DNA of 64,000 bases from Megasphaera hominis (GCF_014269395.1 NZ_JACOGK010000014.1:1-64000); one strand, 5' to 3'; shown: positions 17,817 to 28,159, numbered from the stretch's first letter. The notes: a model not told the origin generated them from the sequence alone. Translations and numbers: made by a program.

Positions 17817-19253
17817 ATGGACGAAGAAAAAGGAGTGAAACAGGAACCTGCCGCCAATACGTCCCAGGCAAGTCAGGTAGTAAAACCGAACGGACTGGCT
17901 TTGGTTCCGTTCCTGGTATTTGTCATAGTCTATTTGGGCAGCGGCATTATTTTAGATATGAGCGGTATGGAAATGGCCTTTTACCAGTTCCCGGCTCCCT
18001 TGGCGGCAGCCATCGGCGCCATAGCGGCCTTTATCCTCATTCGGGGATCCTTTGAAGAAAAGTTTGAAACCTTTGTACGCGGCTGTGGTGATTCCAATAT
18101 TATCATCATGTGCGTCATTTACCTCTTGGCCGGCGGCTTTGCCGCTACGTGTAAGGCCATGGGCGGCATCGACTCGACGGTCAATCTGGGCCTTACGTAT
18201 ATTCCGCCTGAATATTTGGCAGCCGGCGTATTCGTCATTTCCGGCTTCATCGCTACGGCTACGGGCACCTCTGTAGGCAGTGCCGCAGCGGTCGGCCCCA
18301 TTGCCATTGCCGTCGCCGAAAAGGCCGGCATTTCCATGCCCCTCATGATGGGCTGCGTCATGGGCGGTATCATGCTGGGCGACAACTTGTCCATTATTTC
18401 CGATACGACCATTGCTTCTACGCGCACGCAAGGCTGTGCCATGAAGGATAAGTTCCGCCTGAACTTCTGGCTGACCCTGGTCCCGGCCATCGTGACGGTC
18501 ATCCTGTTGATTTTCTTTGGCGGTTCGGAAACGGCAGTCAGCACAGGGGAACATCCCTTTACGCTGGTTAAGGTATTGCCCTACATCGTCGTCCTCGTCA
18601 CGGCCGTAGCCGGCGCTAATGTTTTCCTCGTCCTCTTTGGCGGCATCCTCCTGGCCGGTGGTATCGGCATCGTCTATGGCGACTTGTCCATCCTGACCTT
18701 TGCCCAGGCTGTGTATCAGGGCTTCCTGGGGATGACGGATATTTTCTTCCTCTCCCTTATTACGGGCGGTCTGGCTGCCATGGTCAATAAGGCCGGCGGC
18801 ATTTCCTTCCTCCTGGTCAATATCCAGAAGTTTATCAAAGGGAAGAATTCGGCTGAGCTGGGGATTTCCGCACTGGTTTCTATTACGGACCTGGCAACGG
18901 CCAACAACACGGTTTCGATCATCATCAACGGCGAAGTGGCCAAACGCATTTGCTACACCTTCCACGTCGATCCCCGCCGCAGCGCAGCGCTCCTGAGTAC
19001 CTTTTCGTCTATCTTCCAGGGGCTCATCCCCTATGGGGCGCAGATGCTGATTTTGACCAGCTTTGCCGGCGGTCTTGTCTCGCCGCTCCAGGTATTGCCC
19101 TACTGCTGGTTTATCTATCTCTTAGGTATTTCGGCCATCGTTTCCGTCTTCATTCCCTTCTCGGACGGTTTCATCCGCAAGGATCCTTGGGATTACGCTA
19201 TGAAGCGGCCCAAGAGCCAGGCCCTGGATGGCGATAGTATCCCCGAAATTTAG
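17817..19253 (+). CDS. NhaC-family Na+/H+ antiporter-like carrier, possibly a methionine transporter
   Basis: A 478-residue inner-membrane carrier with about eleven spans, starting after a 28-residue cytoplasmic tail. The family is recognised from the GTSVGSAAAVGPIAIA and GGIMLGDNLSIISDTTIAS segments. Family members exchange Na+ and H+, but a branch known as MetT has been proposed to take up methionine. Its position after a methionine gamma-lyase, under the same box, favours the amino-acid role here (inference). The ribosome site AAAGGAG precedes ATG 17817. Confidence 0.8.
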   Translation: MDEEKGVKQEPAANTSQASQVVKPNGLALVPFLVFVIVYLGSGIILDMSGMEMAFYQFPAPLAAAIGAIAAFILIRGSFEEKFETFVRGCGDSNIIIMCVIYLLAGGFAATCKAMGGIDSTVNLGLTYIPPEYLAAGVFVISGFIATATGTSVGSAAAVGPIAIAVAEKAGISMPLMMGCVMGGIMLGDNLSIISDTTIASTRTQGCAMKDKFRLNFWLTLVPAIVTVILLIFFGGSETAVSTGEHPFTLVKVLPYIVVLVTAVAGANVFLVLFGGILLAGGIGIVYGDLSILTFAQAVYQGFLGMTDIFFLSLITGGLAAMVNKAGGISFLLVNIQKFIKGKNSAELGISALVSITDLATANNTVSIIINGEVAKRICYTFHVDPRRSAALLSTFSSIFQGLIPYGAQMLILTSFAGGLVSPLQVLPYCWFIYLLGISAIVSVFIPFSDGFIRKDPWDYAMKRPKSQALDGDSIPEI

Positions 19254-19272
19254 CATTGCATATAGAGAACAT

Positions 19273-19306
19273 CCCCTGCCCTGGTGGCGGGGGATTCGTT
19301 TTTTTA
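19273..19306 (+). terminator. Rho-independent terminator
   Basis: CCCC-GCC pairs with GGC-GGGG, followed a few bases later by seven T, ending the NhaC transcript. Confidence 0.75.
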
Positions 19307-19326
19307 GGCCAGCCGGACAAAAAGCA

Positions 19327-19362
19327 GGCCCGTCAGGACGCTTTGTCCTGGCGGGCCTTTTT
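19327..19362. terminator. Bidirectional terminator
   Basis: GGCCCGTCAGGAC pairs with GTCCTGGCGGGCC over 13 positions. T tracts on both strands let it stop the NhaC transcript and the convergent LysR transcript. Confidence 0.85.
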
Positions 19363-19376
19363 GTATGAAAGAGGGA

Positions 19377-20318
19377 TCACACCTGACCAGCATTGAGGCG
19401 ATGTGCTGTCAAGGTCTTTTGCACTTGTTCGATATAATTGCGCGCTTCCGGCGAAAGGGAGGCGTTGTCCGGCTTGATCCAGCCGACACACATAATGTCC
19501 AAGGAATTTTTTAAGGGAATGGCAGTAAACTGATCGTTCAGGGAATGGAAGAGAATGCCCGTACTGACGGTATAGGCGTCGGTTTCCTTGATGATGCTGA
19601 ATAAGGTCGACCGGTCGGTTACGTGGATCATGCGCTGCGGCTTAATGTCGGGCATGACGATTTCTTCGGAAAACTGGTACGTATCCTCGCCTTGCGTATA
19701 CTGGACATACGGGTATGGGTTTAATTGTTCCAAAGATAAGGTCTTGTATTTGGCTAAGGGATGATCTGCCTTCAAAAAGACGGCCGGCGGATAGGAAAAG
19801 AGCTCCGTAAAGGACAGGCCGTTGCGGCGCAGCGTCCGGGTCATAAACTTGCGGGTCATATTGGAGATGAAAATAAGGCCGATTTCACTGCGGCGCATCA
19901 TGACGTCCTTCAATACCTGTGACGTCCGTTCTTCCCGGAGGGTTACGTCATACGTCGAGCCCGGTACCATTTCTGCTAAGTACGACGTCAGGGCGTCGAC
20001 GGCAAACATGTAGTGCTGCGAAGAAATGGAAAGGCGTACCTTGCTGGCATCCTGCTCGGCATCATCCAAGTGAAAATGGTCGCGGAGCGAAGCAGCATCT
20101 TCGATAATGTGGGTAGCGTGGTTGAGAAATTCCAGGCCGTCCGGCGTAAAGGAAATGCCGTGGCGGTTCCGTTCGAGGAGGGTGATGTGAAATTCCTTTT
20201 CTACTTCCCGGATGGCGGTACTCAGGCTCGGCTGGGAAATAAACAGGGCCTGTGCCGTAGCAGAAATCGAGGTGTGCTTCGATAATTCGACAATGTAACG
20301 AAGCTGTTGTAACGTCAT
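19377..20318 (-). CDS. LysR-family transcriptional regulator
   Basis: A full-length regulator of 313 residues. The N-terminal winged helix (MTLQQLRYIVELSKHTSISA ... QPSLSTAIREVEKE) occupies residues 1-60 and the effector domain about 90-300. By position it is the best candidate to bind the boxes at 16009 and 17508, which have the ATAG-N7-CTAT dyad form usual for this family. A degenerate copy of the box (TTAGTTATACTTTAT, about 20362-20376) lies in its own upstream region, which would allow autoregulation. It converges on the NhaC gene through a shared terminator. The effector is unknown; methionine or a product is a fair guess. Confidence 0.88.
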   Translation of the reverse strand: MTLQQLRYIVELSKHTSISATAQALFISQPSLSTAIREVEKEFHITLLERNRHGISFTPDGLEFLNHATHIIEDAASLRDHFHLDDAEQDASKVRLSISSQHYMFAVDALTSYLAEMVPGSTYDVTLREERTSQVLKDVMMRRSEIGLIFISNMTRKFMTRTLRRNGLSFTELFSYPPAVFLKADHPLAKYKTLSLEQLNPYPYVQYTQGEDTYQFSEEIVMPDIKPQRMIHVTDRSTLFSIIKETDAYTVSTGILFHSLNDQFTAIPLKNSLDIMCVGWIKPDNASLSPEARNYIEQVQKTLTAHRLNAGQV

Positions 20319-20661
20319 AATAAAATCCCTTTCTTATATATATACAGACTATGCGAATGTATTAGTTATACTTTATATCGATAAGTGTTTGACTTATGTT
20401 GCTTCTATTTTAACAGAGAAATAATAAAAAATAAAGAGTATAAATAACAAAAGTAAATTTATCCGCATGATTTGTTATATAAAGAAAGATGTGCCAACTT
20501 ATTATATCTATAGAATGCATGTATACAAGACGGGAGACACAAAAAAACCTCCCTGTGAGAGGAGGTTTTTCAGCTCTGGTCCCGGCCGGAGCAAAGGGCC
20601 GGCACGCGTGTTGGTACAGCCCTAACGTGGCGTTTAGGGCTGCCTGCAGAGAGGCCGTATG
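20319..20661. other. Gene-free stretch between LysR and cobO, 343 bp
   Basis: Holds the LysR promoter region at its left. AACCTCC/GGAGGTT (20547-20567), flanked by A and T runs, is a bidirectional terminator. Another hairpin, AGCCCTAA/TTTAGGGCT (20619-20642), lies close to the cobO stop. No ORF is supported. Confidence 0.7.
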
Positions 20662-21189
20662 CTATTCTTCAATACCTACGCGGGCGGCAATTCCCTTGTC
20701 GAAGGGGTGCTTGCGCTTACAGATTTCCGACACGTAATCGGCCTGGTCCAAAAGGGCCTGCGAGGGATTGCGGCCGGTCATGACGACTTCCAGCTTTTGG
20801 GGCTTGTTTTGGAGAAAACGGAGGACTTCCTTTTCATCCAAGAGGCCGAGGGAACAGGTACCGAGTATTTCGTCGAGGACGAGCAGGTCCGGCGCGTCGC
20901 GGCGGACGCGGTCCTGTATTTCCTGAAAGAGACGGCCCTGCATGGCCTTGGCAGCAGCCAGTTCATCCGGGGTCATTTGGAAAGTAAATTTTTCACAGCC
21001 CTTGCCGCGCAGTACGGCGATGGTCGGAATGCGCGCTAACGAAACGAGCTCGCCTGTCTTCCGCTCTTTCAAGAATTGGGCGAAGAGTACGCGGCCGCCG
21101 TGGCCGGCACAGCGGATGGCCAGGCCCAGGGCTGCCGTCGTTTTGCCCTTGCCGTCACCACAGTAAATATGAATGAGTCCAGTATCCAT
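20662..21189 (-). CDS. cobO: Cob(I)yrinic acid a,c-diamide adenosyltransferase
   Basis: A 175-residue ATP:corrinoid adenosyltransferase of the CobA/BtuR family, making adenosylcobalamin for B12-dependent enzymes. The P-loop YCGDGKGKTTAALG is at residues 9-22 and the DLLVLDEI segment near 105 holds the metal-coordinating acidic residues; the end, CKRKHPFDKGIAARVGIEE, is typical. The frame opens at 21246, but AAGGAGG lies before ATG 21189, which is taken as the start. It stands alone; no other cobalamin gene and no cobalamin riboswitch is seen nearby. Confidence 0.92.
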   Translation of the reverse strand: MDTGLIHIYCGDGKGKTTAALGLAIRCAGHGGRVLFAQFLKERKTGELVSLARIPTIAVLRGKGCEKFTFQMTPDELAAAKAMQGRLFQEIQDRVRRDAPDLLVLDEILGTCSLGLLDEKEVLRFLQNKPQKLEVVMTGRNPSQALLDQADYVSEICKRKHPFDKGIAARVGIEE

Positions 21190-21357
21190 AGGAGAACCTC
21201 CTTTGTCTTTTGCCTCTAGTATAGCATGCCTGAAGCCGTCGTGCACGGAGGGAAAAAGAGGGACCAGTCACACATTTATTGATAACTGAACCTGTAAAAA
21301 ACAAGTAAAAAACGGAAATGTTGCGCCCGTTTTACGTTTTACCGGAAAAATCATGCC

Positions 21358-21387
21358 TTGACAAAGCCTGCCAACCTGGTGTATCAT
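21358..21387 (+). promoter_or_regulatory. Promoter of the trp operon
   Basis: TTGACA (21358-21363) and TATCAT (21382-21387), 18 bases apart, immediately upstream of the T-box leader. Confidence 0.75.
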
Positions 21388-21399
21388 GCACTCAACAAT

Positions 21400-21697
21400 T
21401 ACAAATCGTCCACAAACCTTTGAGGCGGAGATAAAAACGATGACATGTGCGTACAGAGAGCCGGGGCGCTGAGAGCCGGCCGCAAACAGCTCGTTAAATG
21501 GACCGCTGAGGGCGCAGTGAAAAGCTTCGGCTGAGTATTCTGCGACGTAGGGGCATACGTCAGTTGCCGGGAATATGTTGGTATTCCGTCGAGCGCAGGA
21601 GTCAAATCCTGAAACAAGGTGGCACCGCGGTATCGGTATAGCTGTAGCTAAGATAACCGTCCTTGACAAACTCTATTGTCATGGGCGGTTTTTTTGT
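21400..21697 (+). ncRNA. T-box leader, tRNA-Trp specific, with terminator
   Basis: The T-box sequence AAGGTGGCACCGCGG is at 21616-21630. GCGG of the 5' side of stem I (before the AGATA loop, about 21425-21432) pairs with CCGC at 21503-21506, placing TGG (21499-21501) as specifier codon for tryptophan. AGAGAG and GCTGAGAG are the AG bulge and apical loop. The discriminator-matching base C in TGGC fits tRNA-Trp with G73. The terminator (AACCG-CC/GG-CGGTT, then seven T) spans 21653-21697. Uncharged tRNA-Trp should favour the antiterminator and switch trpEGDCFBA on. Confidence 0.95.
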
Positions 21698-21717
21698 TGT
21701 CCTAATAGGAGGCAGCT

Positions 21718-23187
21718 ATGGAAAATCTTTCCTTACATGAAATAAAACAATACGCCGGCACGTATACGCTCGTACCGCTGTGCCGCACCTTATATGCCGA
21801 TCTGCGTACGCCACTGGAGGTCCTGCGGCTTGTACAGACGCTGACGAAGCACTGCTATTTGCTGGAAAGCATGGAAGACACAGACCGCTGGGGCCGTTAC
21901 ACCTTCATCGGTTACGATCCGGCCCTGGGCCTGAGCTGCAAGAACGGCGTCGTCCGCTTTACAGGCGAACGGGAAGAAACGATCCGGACGGATACGCCGC
22001 AGGATCTCATCCGCCAGGTCGTAGAGGCCAACCGGGCGCCCCGCCTGGCAGGGCTGCCGCCCTTCGTCGGCGGCCTGGTCGGATATTTTGCGTACGACTT
22101 CATCCAATATGCCGAACCGTCCCTGCAACTGCGGGCGGAAGACGATGCCGGCTTTAACGATTTCGACCTCATGCTCTTTCACAAGGTCATCGTCTTCGAT
22201 CACCTGAAGCAAAAGCTGTTCCTCATCGTCAACGTACGGACTGGCCAGGCCGATACAGCCTATGAAAAGGCCCTGGCGGAGCTGGACCGTATGGAAGCCC
22301 TGCTCCACGAGGGGCAGCCGGCCCGGCCGGAACCGTTACAGCTGGACGGCGACTTTGAGGCTCTCTTTTCCAAAAGCGACTACTGCCGCATGGTAGAAAA
22401 AGGGAAGACCCACATCGTCGAAGGCGATATTTTCCAGGTTGTCCTGTCAAACCGCATGTCCGTCAAGGCCACAGGCAGCCTGCTCGATACGTACCGCGTC
22501 CTTAGGACCTTGAATCCGTCGCCGTACATGTTTTATTTCTCCGGCGATGATATCGAAATGGCCGGCGCGTCACCGGAAACGCTGACCCGCCTGGAAGACG
22601 GCAGCTTATTTACCTTCCCCCTGGCAGGCTCGCGGCCGCGGGGCAAGACACGGGCTGAGGACCAGGCCCTGGAAGCGGATTTGCTCCACAATACGAAGGA
22701 ACTGGCCGAGCACAATATGCTCGTCGATCTGGGCCGTAACGACTTGGGCCGTATTAGCCGCATCGGCTCGGTCCACGTGGAAGAATATTTGAACGTCCTG
22801 CGTTTTTCCCATATTATGCACCTCGGCTCTACCGTACGCGGCCAGATCCGGGAAGATAAAAGTGCCGTCGACGCCATTCTTTCCGTCTTGCCGGCAGGGA
22901 CGCTCTCAGGCGCCCCGAAAATCCGGGCCTGCCAGATCATCGACGAGCTGGAAGGCCATAAGCGGGGCATTTACGGCGGCGCCATTGGCTACATCGATTT
23001 TACGGGCAATATGGATTGCTGCATCGGCATCCGCCTGGCGTATAAGAAAAAAGACCGCCTCTACGTGTGCTCCGGCGCCGGCATCGTAGCCGACAGTATA
23101 CCGGAGCAGGAATACCAGGAATGTATTAACAAGGCTAAGGCCGTTATCCTGGCCATCAGGCAGGCGGAAGGAGGGATAGACGCATGA
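21718..23187 (+). CDS. trpE: Anthranilate synthase component I
   Basis: Large subunit that turns chorismate and ammonia (from TrpG) into anthranilate. 489 residues. The N-terminal domain has the tryptophan feedback site LLES within HCYLLESMEDTDRWGRYTF (about residue 44). The chorismate-binding domain has SNRMSVKATG, GASPETL, PLAGSRPRGKT and LSGAPKIRACQIIDELE. The ribosome site TAGGAGG follows the T-box terminator directly. It overlaps trpG by four bases. Control is therefore both by tRNA-Trp charging and, from the LLES motif, by feedback. Confidence 0.97.
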   Translation: MENLSLHEIKQYAGTYTLVPLCRTLYADLRTPLEVLRLVQTLTKHCYLLESMEDTDRWGRYTFIGYDPALGLSCKNGVVRFTGEREETIRTDTPQDLIRQVVEANRAPRLAGLPPFVGGLVGYFAYDFIQYAEPSLQLRAEDDAGFNDFDLMLFHKVIVFDHLKQKLFLIVNVRTGQADTAYEKALAELDRMEALLHEGQPARPEPLQLDGDFEALFSKSDYCRMVEKGKTHIVEGDIFQVVLSNRMSVKATGSLLDTYRVLRTLNPSPYMFYFSGDDIEMAGASPETLTRLEDGSLFTFPLAGSRPRGKTRAEDQALEADLLHNTKELAEHNMLVDLGRNDLGRISRIGSVHVEEYLNVLRFSHIMHLGSTVRGQIREDKSAVDAILSVLPAGTLSGAPKIRACQIIDELEGHKRGIYGGAIGYIDFTGNMDCCIGIRLAYKKKDRLYVCSGAGIVADSIPEQEYQECINKAKAVILAIRQAEGGIDA

Positions 23188-23753
23188 CCATACTCATCGA
23201 TAATTACGACAGCTTTACATACAATTTGTACCAGCTTTTGGGGCTCTTTGATGACGTACAGACCATCCGCAACGATGCCGTCACCGTAGAGGAGCTGGAA
23301 GCCCTGCAGCCGGACCGCATCGTCCTTTCACCGGGCCCGGGACGGCCGGCAGACGCAGGGATTTGCGAGGCTGTGATCCGCCACTTTTCCGGCCGCGTGC
23401 CGATCCTCGGTGTCTGCCTGGGCCATCAGGCCATTTGCGAGGTCGCCGGCGGTACCATTACGTACGCCAGGGAATTGATGCACGGTAAGCAGTCTATCGT
23501 ACAGCTGGCCGAAGGGGAACCCCTTTTCCGGGGGCTCGGCCGCGAAACCGATGTGGGGCGCTATCATTCCTTAGCTGTCGATACGGCGCACTTTCCCGAA
23601 AGCCTGAAGGTTCTGGCACGGACGCAGGACGGCGAAGTCATGGCTGTCCGCTACGGCCAGGCGCCTGTGTACGGCCTGCAGTTTCATCCCGAATCGATCC
23701 TGACACCACAGGGACCGGTAATGATTGAAAATTTCATGCACATGACCTGTTAA
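23184..23753 (+). CDS. trpG: Anthranilate synthase component II (glutamine amidotransferase)
   Basis: Supplies ammonia to TrpE from glutamine. 189 residues with the class I amidotransferase triad: Cys in GVCLGHQAI near residue 79, and His and Glu in LQFHPESIL near 169-171. Translationally coupled to trpE by an ATGA overlap. It is not fused to TrpD. Confidence 0.97.
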   Translation: MTILIDNYDSFTYNLYQLLGLFDDVQTIRNDAVTVEELEALQPDRIVLSPGPGRPADAGICEAVIRHFSGRVPILGVCLGHQAICEVAGGTITYARELMHGKQSIVQLAEGEPLFRGLGRETDVGRYHSLAVDTAHFPESLKVLARTQDGEVMAVRYGQAPVYGLQFHPESILTPQGPVMIENFMHMTC

Positions 23754-23793
23754 GAAGAAATAGTAGTGTAATAGTAATAGAGGAGGCTATACC

Positions 23794-24807
23794 ATGATTA
23801 GAGAAGCAACGGCAAAACTCATGAATCATCAGGATTTGACGCAGGAAGAAACCTGCACGGTTATAGACGAAATGATGGACGGGAAGACGACGCCTGTACA
23901 AACGGCGGCCTTCCTGACGGCGCTGCAGTGCAAGAAGGCGACGGTTACGGAAATCCTGGCCTGTGCCACTTCCATGCGCAACCATGCGACGCCCTTAGAT
24001 GCCGGCCAGGGACTTCTAGAAATTGTCGGCACCGGCGGTGACCACTCCAATTCCTTTAATATTTCGACGACGAGCAGCTTCGTCTGCGCTGCCGGCGGCT
24101 GCCGCGTAGCCAAGCATGGCAACCGGGCTGCGTCGTCACGGAGCGGCGCTGCAGATGTACTGGAAGCCTTGGGCGTACACCTGGGTGCAGGACCGGAAGA
24201 ATGCTTGCGGCATATGAACCACGCCGGCTTTTGTTTCCTCTTTGCCCAGACCTATCACAAGGCCATGAAGCACGTCGGTCCTGTGCGCAAGGAAATGGGC
24301 CAGGCGACAGTCTTTAACCTCTTAGGGCCGCTGACCAATCCGGCCCGGGCCGACCACCAGGTGTTAGGCGTATACGCTGCCGAGCTGGTCGAACCTATGG
24401 CCCACGTCCTGCACGGTTTGGGCGTACAGCGCGGTCTCTCCGTATATGGTACAGACGGCTTCGATGAAATTTCGGCGTCTGCACCGACGCTGGTCTGTGA
24501 ATTTAAGGACCATACGTTTACAACGTATACGATTACGCCGGAACAATTCGGCCTCACGCGCGGCACGAAGGCGGAACTCGTCGGTGGTACGCCAAAGGAA
24601 AATGCAGCCATTACGCGCGGCATTTTAAGCGGCCAGATCCGCGGTACCAAGCGTAACGCCGTCTTGCTGAACGCCGGCGCCGGCTTGTACGTTGCCGGCC
24701 GGACGGCGACGCTGGCTGATGGCGTCGCCTTAGCGGCAGCCCTTATCGATAGCGGCAAGGCACTGGCCTCCCTGGACCAGTACGTTGCCCTGAGTCAGGG
24801 GGCCTGA
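23794..24807 (+). CDS. trpD: Anthranilate phosphoribosyltransferase
   Basis: Transfers phosphoribosyl from PRPP to anthranilate. 337 residues. The PRPP-binding signature GTGGDHSNSFNISTTSSF is at about residues 78-95 and KHGNRAASSRSGAADVLEALG follows with the anthranilate-binding asparagine and arginine. Preceded by AGGAGG; 40 bases after trpG and 4 bases before trpC. Confidence 0.97.
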   Translation: MIREATAKLMNHQDLTQEETCTVIDEMMDGKTTPVQTAAFLTALQCKKATVTEILACATSMRNHATPLDAGQGLLEIVGTGGDHSNSFNISTTSSFVCAAGGCRVAKHGNRAASSRSGAADVLEALGVHLGAGPEECLRHMNHAGFCFLFAQTYHKAMKHVGPVRKEMGQATVFNLLGPLTNPARADHQVLGVYAAELVEPMAHVLHGLGVQRGLSVYGTDGFDEISASAPTLVCEFKDHTFTTYTITPEQFGLTRGTKAELVGGTPKENAAITRGILSGQIRGTKRNAVLLNAGAGLYVAGRTATLADGVALAAALIDSGKALASLDQYVALSQGA

Positions 24808-24811
24808 GGCC

Positions 24812-25597
24812 ATGATCTTGAATGAGATTGCCCGGGCCGTAATGGCCAGGCTGGCAGAGGATCAACGGCACATTTCCCTGGCCGAGATGAAGGCTGCCGC
24901 CCTGGCCCGGCCGGTAGCAGAGGCGTTTCCCTTTGAACGGGCCTTGGCCGGCCCGTCTATGGCCTTTATCTGTGAGGTCAAAAAGGCATCGCCGTCGAAG
25001 GGCGTCATTGTCACAGATTTCCCGTATGTGGACATTGCCAGGGAGTATGAAGCGGCCGGTGCGGCAGCCATTTCCTGCCTGACCGAACGCGATTACTTTC
25101 AAGGCCACGTCCGTTATTTGAAGGACATTTCCCGGGCCGTTACGGTGCCGGTCCTGCGGAAGGATTTTATCATCTCTCCCTACCAGATTTATGAAGCCCG
25201 CGCCTGTGGCGCTGCGGCCATCCTGCTCATCTGTGCCATCCTGACGGATGAACAGCTGGCAGCGTACTTCGCGTTGGCTAATTCCCTGGGCCTTTCCGTT
25301 CTCGTAGAAGCCCACGACGCCGGCGAAGTACGGCGGGCCCGCCAGTGCGGCGCCCGGGTCATTGGCGTCAATAACCGGAATCTGAAGGACTTTACCGTTT
25401 CTCTGGATACGAGCTGCTGCCTGCGGGACCTCGTACCGCCGGAGATACTCTTCGTCGCCGAAAGCGGCATCCGCACGCGGGACCATGTAGCCCGCCTGGA
25501 AGCCCACGGCGTCGACGCCGTCCTGATCGGCGAAACGCTCATGCGGGCAGCCGATAAAAGGCAGATGCTGGCGGCACTGGCAGGTGACCGGACATGA
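24812..25597 (+). CDS. trpC: Indole-3-glycerol phosphate synthase
   Basis: Closes the indole ring from carboxyphenylamino-deoxyribulose phosphate. 261 residues of TIM-barrel type with FICEVKKASPSKGVI near residue 51 (catalytic Lys), PVLRKDFIISPYQIYEAR near 112 and VAESGIRTRDHV near 213. Separate from trpF, whose start overlaps its end. Ribosome site is weak, so translation probably depends on coupling with trpD. Confidence 0.97.
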   Translation: MILNEIARAVMARLAEDQRHISLAEMKAAALARPVAEAFPFERALAGPSMAFICEVKKASPSKGVIVTDFPYVDIAREYEAAGAAAISCLTERDYFQGHVRYLKDISRAVTVPVLRKDFIISPYQIYEARACGAAAILLICAILTDEQLAAYFALANSLGLSVLVEAHDAGEVRRARQCGARVIGVNNRNLKDFTVSLDTSCCLRDLVPPEILFVAESGIRTRDHVARLEAHGVDAVLIGETLMRAADKRQMLAALAGDRT

Positions 25598-26199
25598 CCA
25601 AGGTCAAGCTGTGCGGCCTGCGCCGGCCCTGCGATATGGCCTGGGCCAATGAGTTCCGCCCGGATTACGCAGGCTTCGTCTTTGCCGGCAAAAAACGCCG
25701 CGTCAGTCCGGAAGAAGCGTTGCGGCTGCGGCTCCTCCTGGATCCGCGTATTCCGGCTATCGGTGTCTTTCAAAATGAAGACCCGGAGCTCATCAGCCGT
25801 CTCGTCGCAACGGGCGTCATTCAGGCCGTACAGCTCCATGGCGGCGAAACTGACGCCTATGTAACAGCCCTTAAACGACGGGTACACGTGCCGCTCATCC
25901 AGGCCGTGGCCATTGCTTCCGCCGCGGACGTACAGCGGGCAGCGGCCAGCCGGGCCGATTACATCCTGCTCGATCATGGGACCGGCGGCAGCGGCCAGAC
26001 CTTTGACTGGCACCTGGCAAAACAGCTGACACGGCCATACTTTCTGGCCGGCGGCCTGAACTGCCAGAATATCAAGGCAGCCCTGGCCTTACAACCCTTT
26101 GCCGTCGACGTCAGCAGCGGTATCGAAACGGACGGCGTAAAGGATTATGAAAAAATACGGGCATTTATGCAATACATACATGAGGAGGATATGCTATGA
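25594..26199 (+). CDS. trpF: Phosphoribosylanthranilate isomerase
   Basis: Isomerises phosphoribosyl-anthranilate in the step before TrpC. 201 residues, TIM barrel, with [11 protein letters not shown] at the start (catalytic Cys), [22 protein letters not shown] near 77, [16 protein letters not shown] near 124 with the catalytic Asp, and FLAGGLN near 150. It overlaps both neighbours by four bases. Confidence 0.96.
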   Translation: MTKVKLCGLRRPCDMAWANEFRPDYAGFVFAGKKRRVSPEEALRLRLLLDPRIPAIGVFQNEDPELISRLVATGVIQAVQLHGGETDAYVTALKRRVHVPLIQAVAIASAADVQRAAASRADYILLDHGTGGSGQTFDWHLAKQLTRPYFLAGGLNCQNIKAALALQPFAVDVSSGIETDGVKDYEKIRAFMQYIHEEDML

Positions 26200-27380
26200 C
26201 AACTGGAAGATTCGGCCCCTTTGGCGGCCAGTACATACCGGAAACACTGATGAACGAAATCCACCGCCTGGAAGCGGCGTATAACCACTATAAAGCGGAT
26301 CCTGATTTTCAGGCAGAGCTGAAGGATTTGCTCGATAATTACGCGAACCGGCCGTCGCTGCTCTATTATGCCGGCAAGATGACGGAAGACCTGGGCGGCG
26401 CCAAAATCTATTTAAAGCGCGAAGACCTGAACCATACAGGGGCCCACAAGATCAACAACGCCCTGGGCCAGTGCCTCTTGGCTAAAAAGATGGGCAAGAC
26501 CCGGGTCATTGCCGAAACAGGTGCCGGCCAGCACGGCGTAGCGACGGCGACGGCGGCAGCCTTTCTGGGCCTTGAATGTGAAGTCTTCATGGGTGAGGAA
26601 GATACGATCCGCCAGGCTCTCAACGTATACCGTATGGAACTCCTGGGCGCGAAGGTCCACGCTGTGACCTCGGGCTCCCGCGTCCTCAAGGATGCCGTCA
26701 ACGAAGCCATGCGCGAATGGGTCAGCCGCGTGAGCGATACGCACTATGTTATCGGTTCGGCTATGGGGCCGCATCCCTTCCCGACGATGGTCCGTGATTT
26801 CCAGGCCGTCATCAGTGAAGAAGCGAGAAAGCAGATTCTCGAACGGGAAGGCAAGCTGCCGGCAGCGGTCTTAGCCTGTGTAGGCGGCGGTTCCAACGCC
26901 ATTGGCATGTTCTATCACTTTATTCCTGATACGGGCGTCCGCCTCATTGGCAGTGAAGCCGCTGGCCGGGGCATCGATACGCTCGAACATGCAGCGACCA
27001 TTGCCAAAGGCAAGGTAGGCATCTTCCACGGTATGAAATCGATCTTTTGCCAAAACGATGACGGCCAGATCGACCAGGTCTATTCCATTTCTGCCGGCCT
27101 CGATTACCCCGGCATCGGACCGGAACACGCGTACCTGCACGACATTGGCAGGGCTGAATACGTACCGGTCAAGGATGATGAAGCTGTAGCGGCCTTTGAA
27201 TACCTGGCTCGTACAGAAGGCATCATTTGTGCCATTGAAAGCGCTCACGCCGTCTATACGGCCATGCAGGTAGCGCCGCAGCTCAGCAAGGACGACAGCA
27301 TTATCGTCTGCCTGTCCGGACGGGGCGATAAAGACGTAGCAGCCATTGCCAGATACAGAGGGAGGGATATCCATGAGTAA
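26196..27380 (+). CDS. trpB: Tryptophan synthase beta chain
   Basis: PLP subunit that joins indole and serine to make tryptophan. 394 residues with the PLP lysine in [13 protein letters not shown] near residue 85, [10 protein letters not shown] for the phosphate near 230, and CLSGRGDKD at the end. This is the TrpB1 type that works with TrpA channelling indole. Coupled to trpF by ATGA and overlapping trpA by 8 bases. Confidence 0.98.
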   Translation: MTTGRFGPFGGQYIPETLMNEIHRLEAAYNHYKADPDFQAELKDLLDNYANRPSLLYYAGKMTEDLGGAKIYLKREDLNHTGAHKINNALGQCLLAKKMGKTRVIAETGAGQHGVATATAAAFLGLECEVFMGEEDTIRQALNVYRMELLGAKVHAVTSGSRVLKDAVNEAMREWVSRVSDTHYVIGSAMGPHPFPTMVRDFQAVISEEARKQILEREGKLPAAVLACVGGGSNAIGMFYHFIPDTGVRLIGSEAAGRGIDTLEHAATIAKGKVGIFHGMKSIFCQNDDGQIDQVYSISAGLDYPGIGPEHAYLHDIGRAEYVPVKDDEAVAAFEYLARTEGIICAIESAHAVYTAMQVAPQLSKDDSIIVCLSGRGDKDVAAIARYRGRDIHE

Positions 27381-28155
27381 CATAAAAAATGCCTTTGCAG
27401 GCGGAAAAGCCTTCATCGGCTTTTTGACGGCCGGTGATCCGACCTTGGAAAAGAGCCGCGAATATATACTGACCATGGAAAAGGCCGGTGCTGATTTGGT
27501 AGAAATCGGCATTCCCTTTTCCGATCCTATTGCCGAAGGGCCTGTCATTCAGGAAGCAGACCTGCGGGCCCTGGCCGGTCATACGACGGTAGAAGATGTA
27601 TTTCGTCTCGTTGAAGCGGTGCGGCAGACGTCGCAAATCCCGCTGGTCTTCCTGACCTATTTGAATCCGGTCTATCATTATGGGGCAGAAGCCTTCTTCG
27701 CCCGCTGTGAAAAGGCCGGTCTTGATGGCATTATCATTCCGGACATGCCACTGGAAGAACGGGACGAATGTGCCGGTGCTGCCAAACGGCACGGTGTCGA
27801 TATTATCTCGATGATTGCGCCGACGTCCCATGACCGGATTGCGGATATTGCCCGCGTAGGCGAAGGCTTCCTCTACGTCGTATCGTCCCTGGGCGTTACG
27901 GGCACGCGCGATACGATCAATACAGATCTCAAGGGAATCATCGATACGGTCCGCAGCGTGACGGACGTACCGGCTGCCGTAGGTTTTGGCATCAATACGC
28001 CGGAACAGGCTGAAAAAATCGCCGCTGTCGCCGACGGTGTCATCGTCGGCAGTGCCATCGTCAAGCTTATTGCCAAGTACGGCACAGAAGCGGCCGGACC
28101 TATTTATGACTACGTAAAGGCCATGAAAGAAGCGGCCCTGAGAGGCGGCAAATAG
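27373..28155 (+). CDS. trpA: Tryptophan synthase alpha chain
   Basis: Releases indole from indole-glycerol phosphate for TrpB. 260 residues; catalytic Glu and Asp are in [21 protein letters not shown] (about 46-66), with [12 protein letters not shown] and [10 protein letters not shown] following. ATG 27373 follows GGGAGG and is preferred over the longer frame from 27346. Last gene of the operon. Confidence 0.97.
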   Translation: MSNIKNAFAGGKAFIGFLTAGDPTLEKSREYILTMEKAGADLVEIGIPFSDPIAEGPVIQEADLRALAGHTTVEDVFRLVEAVRQTSQIPLVFLTYLNPVYHYGAEAFFARCEKAGLDGIIIPDMPLEERDECAGAAKRHGVDIISMIAPTSHDRIADIARVGEGFLYVVSSLGVTGTRDTINTDLKGIIDTVRSVTDVPAAVGFGINTPEQAEKIAAVADGVIVGSAIVKLIAKYGTEAAGPIYDYVKAMKEAALRGGK

Positions 28156-28159
28156 AAAA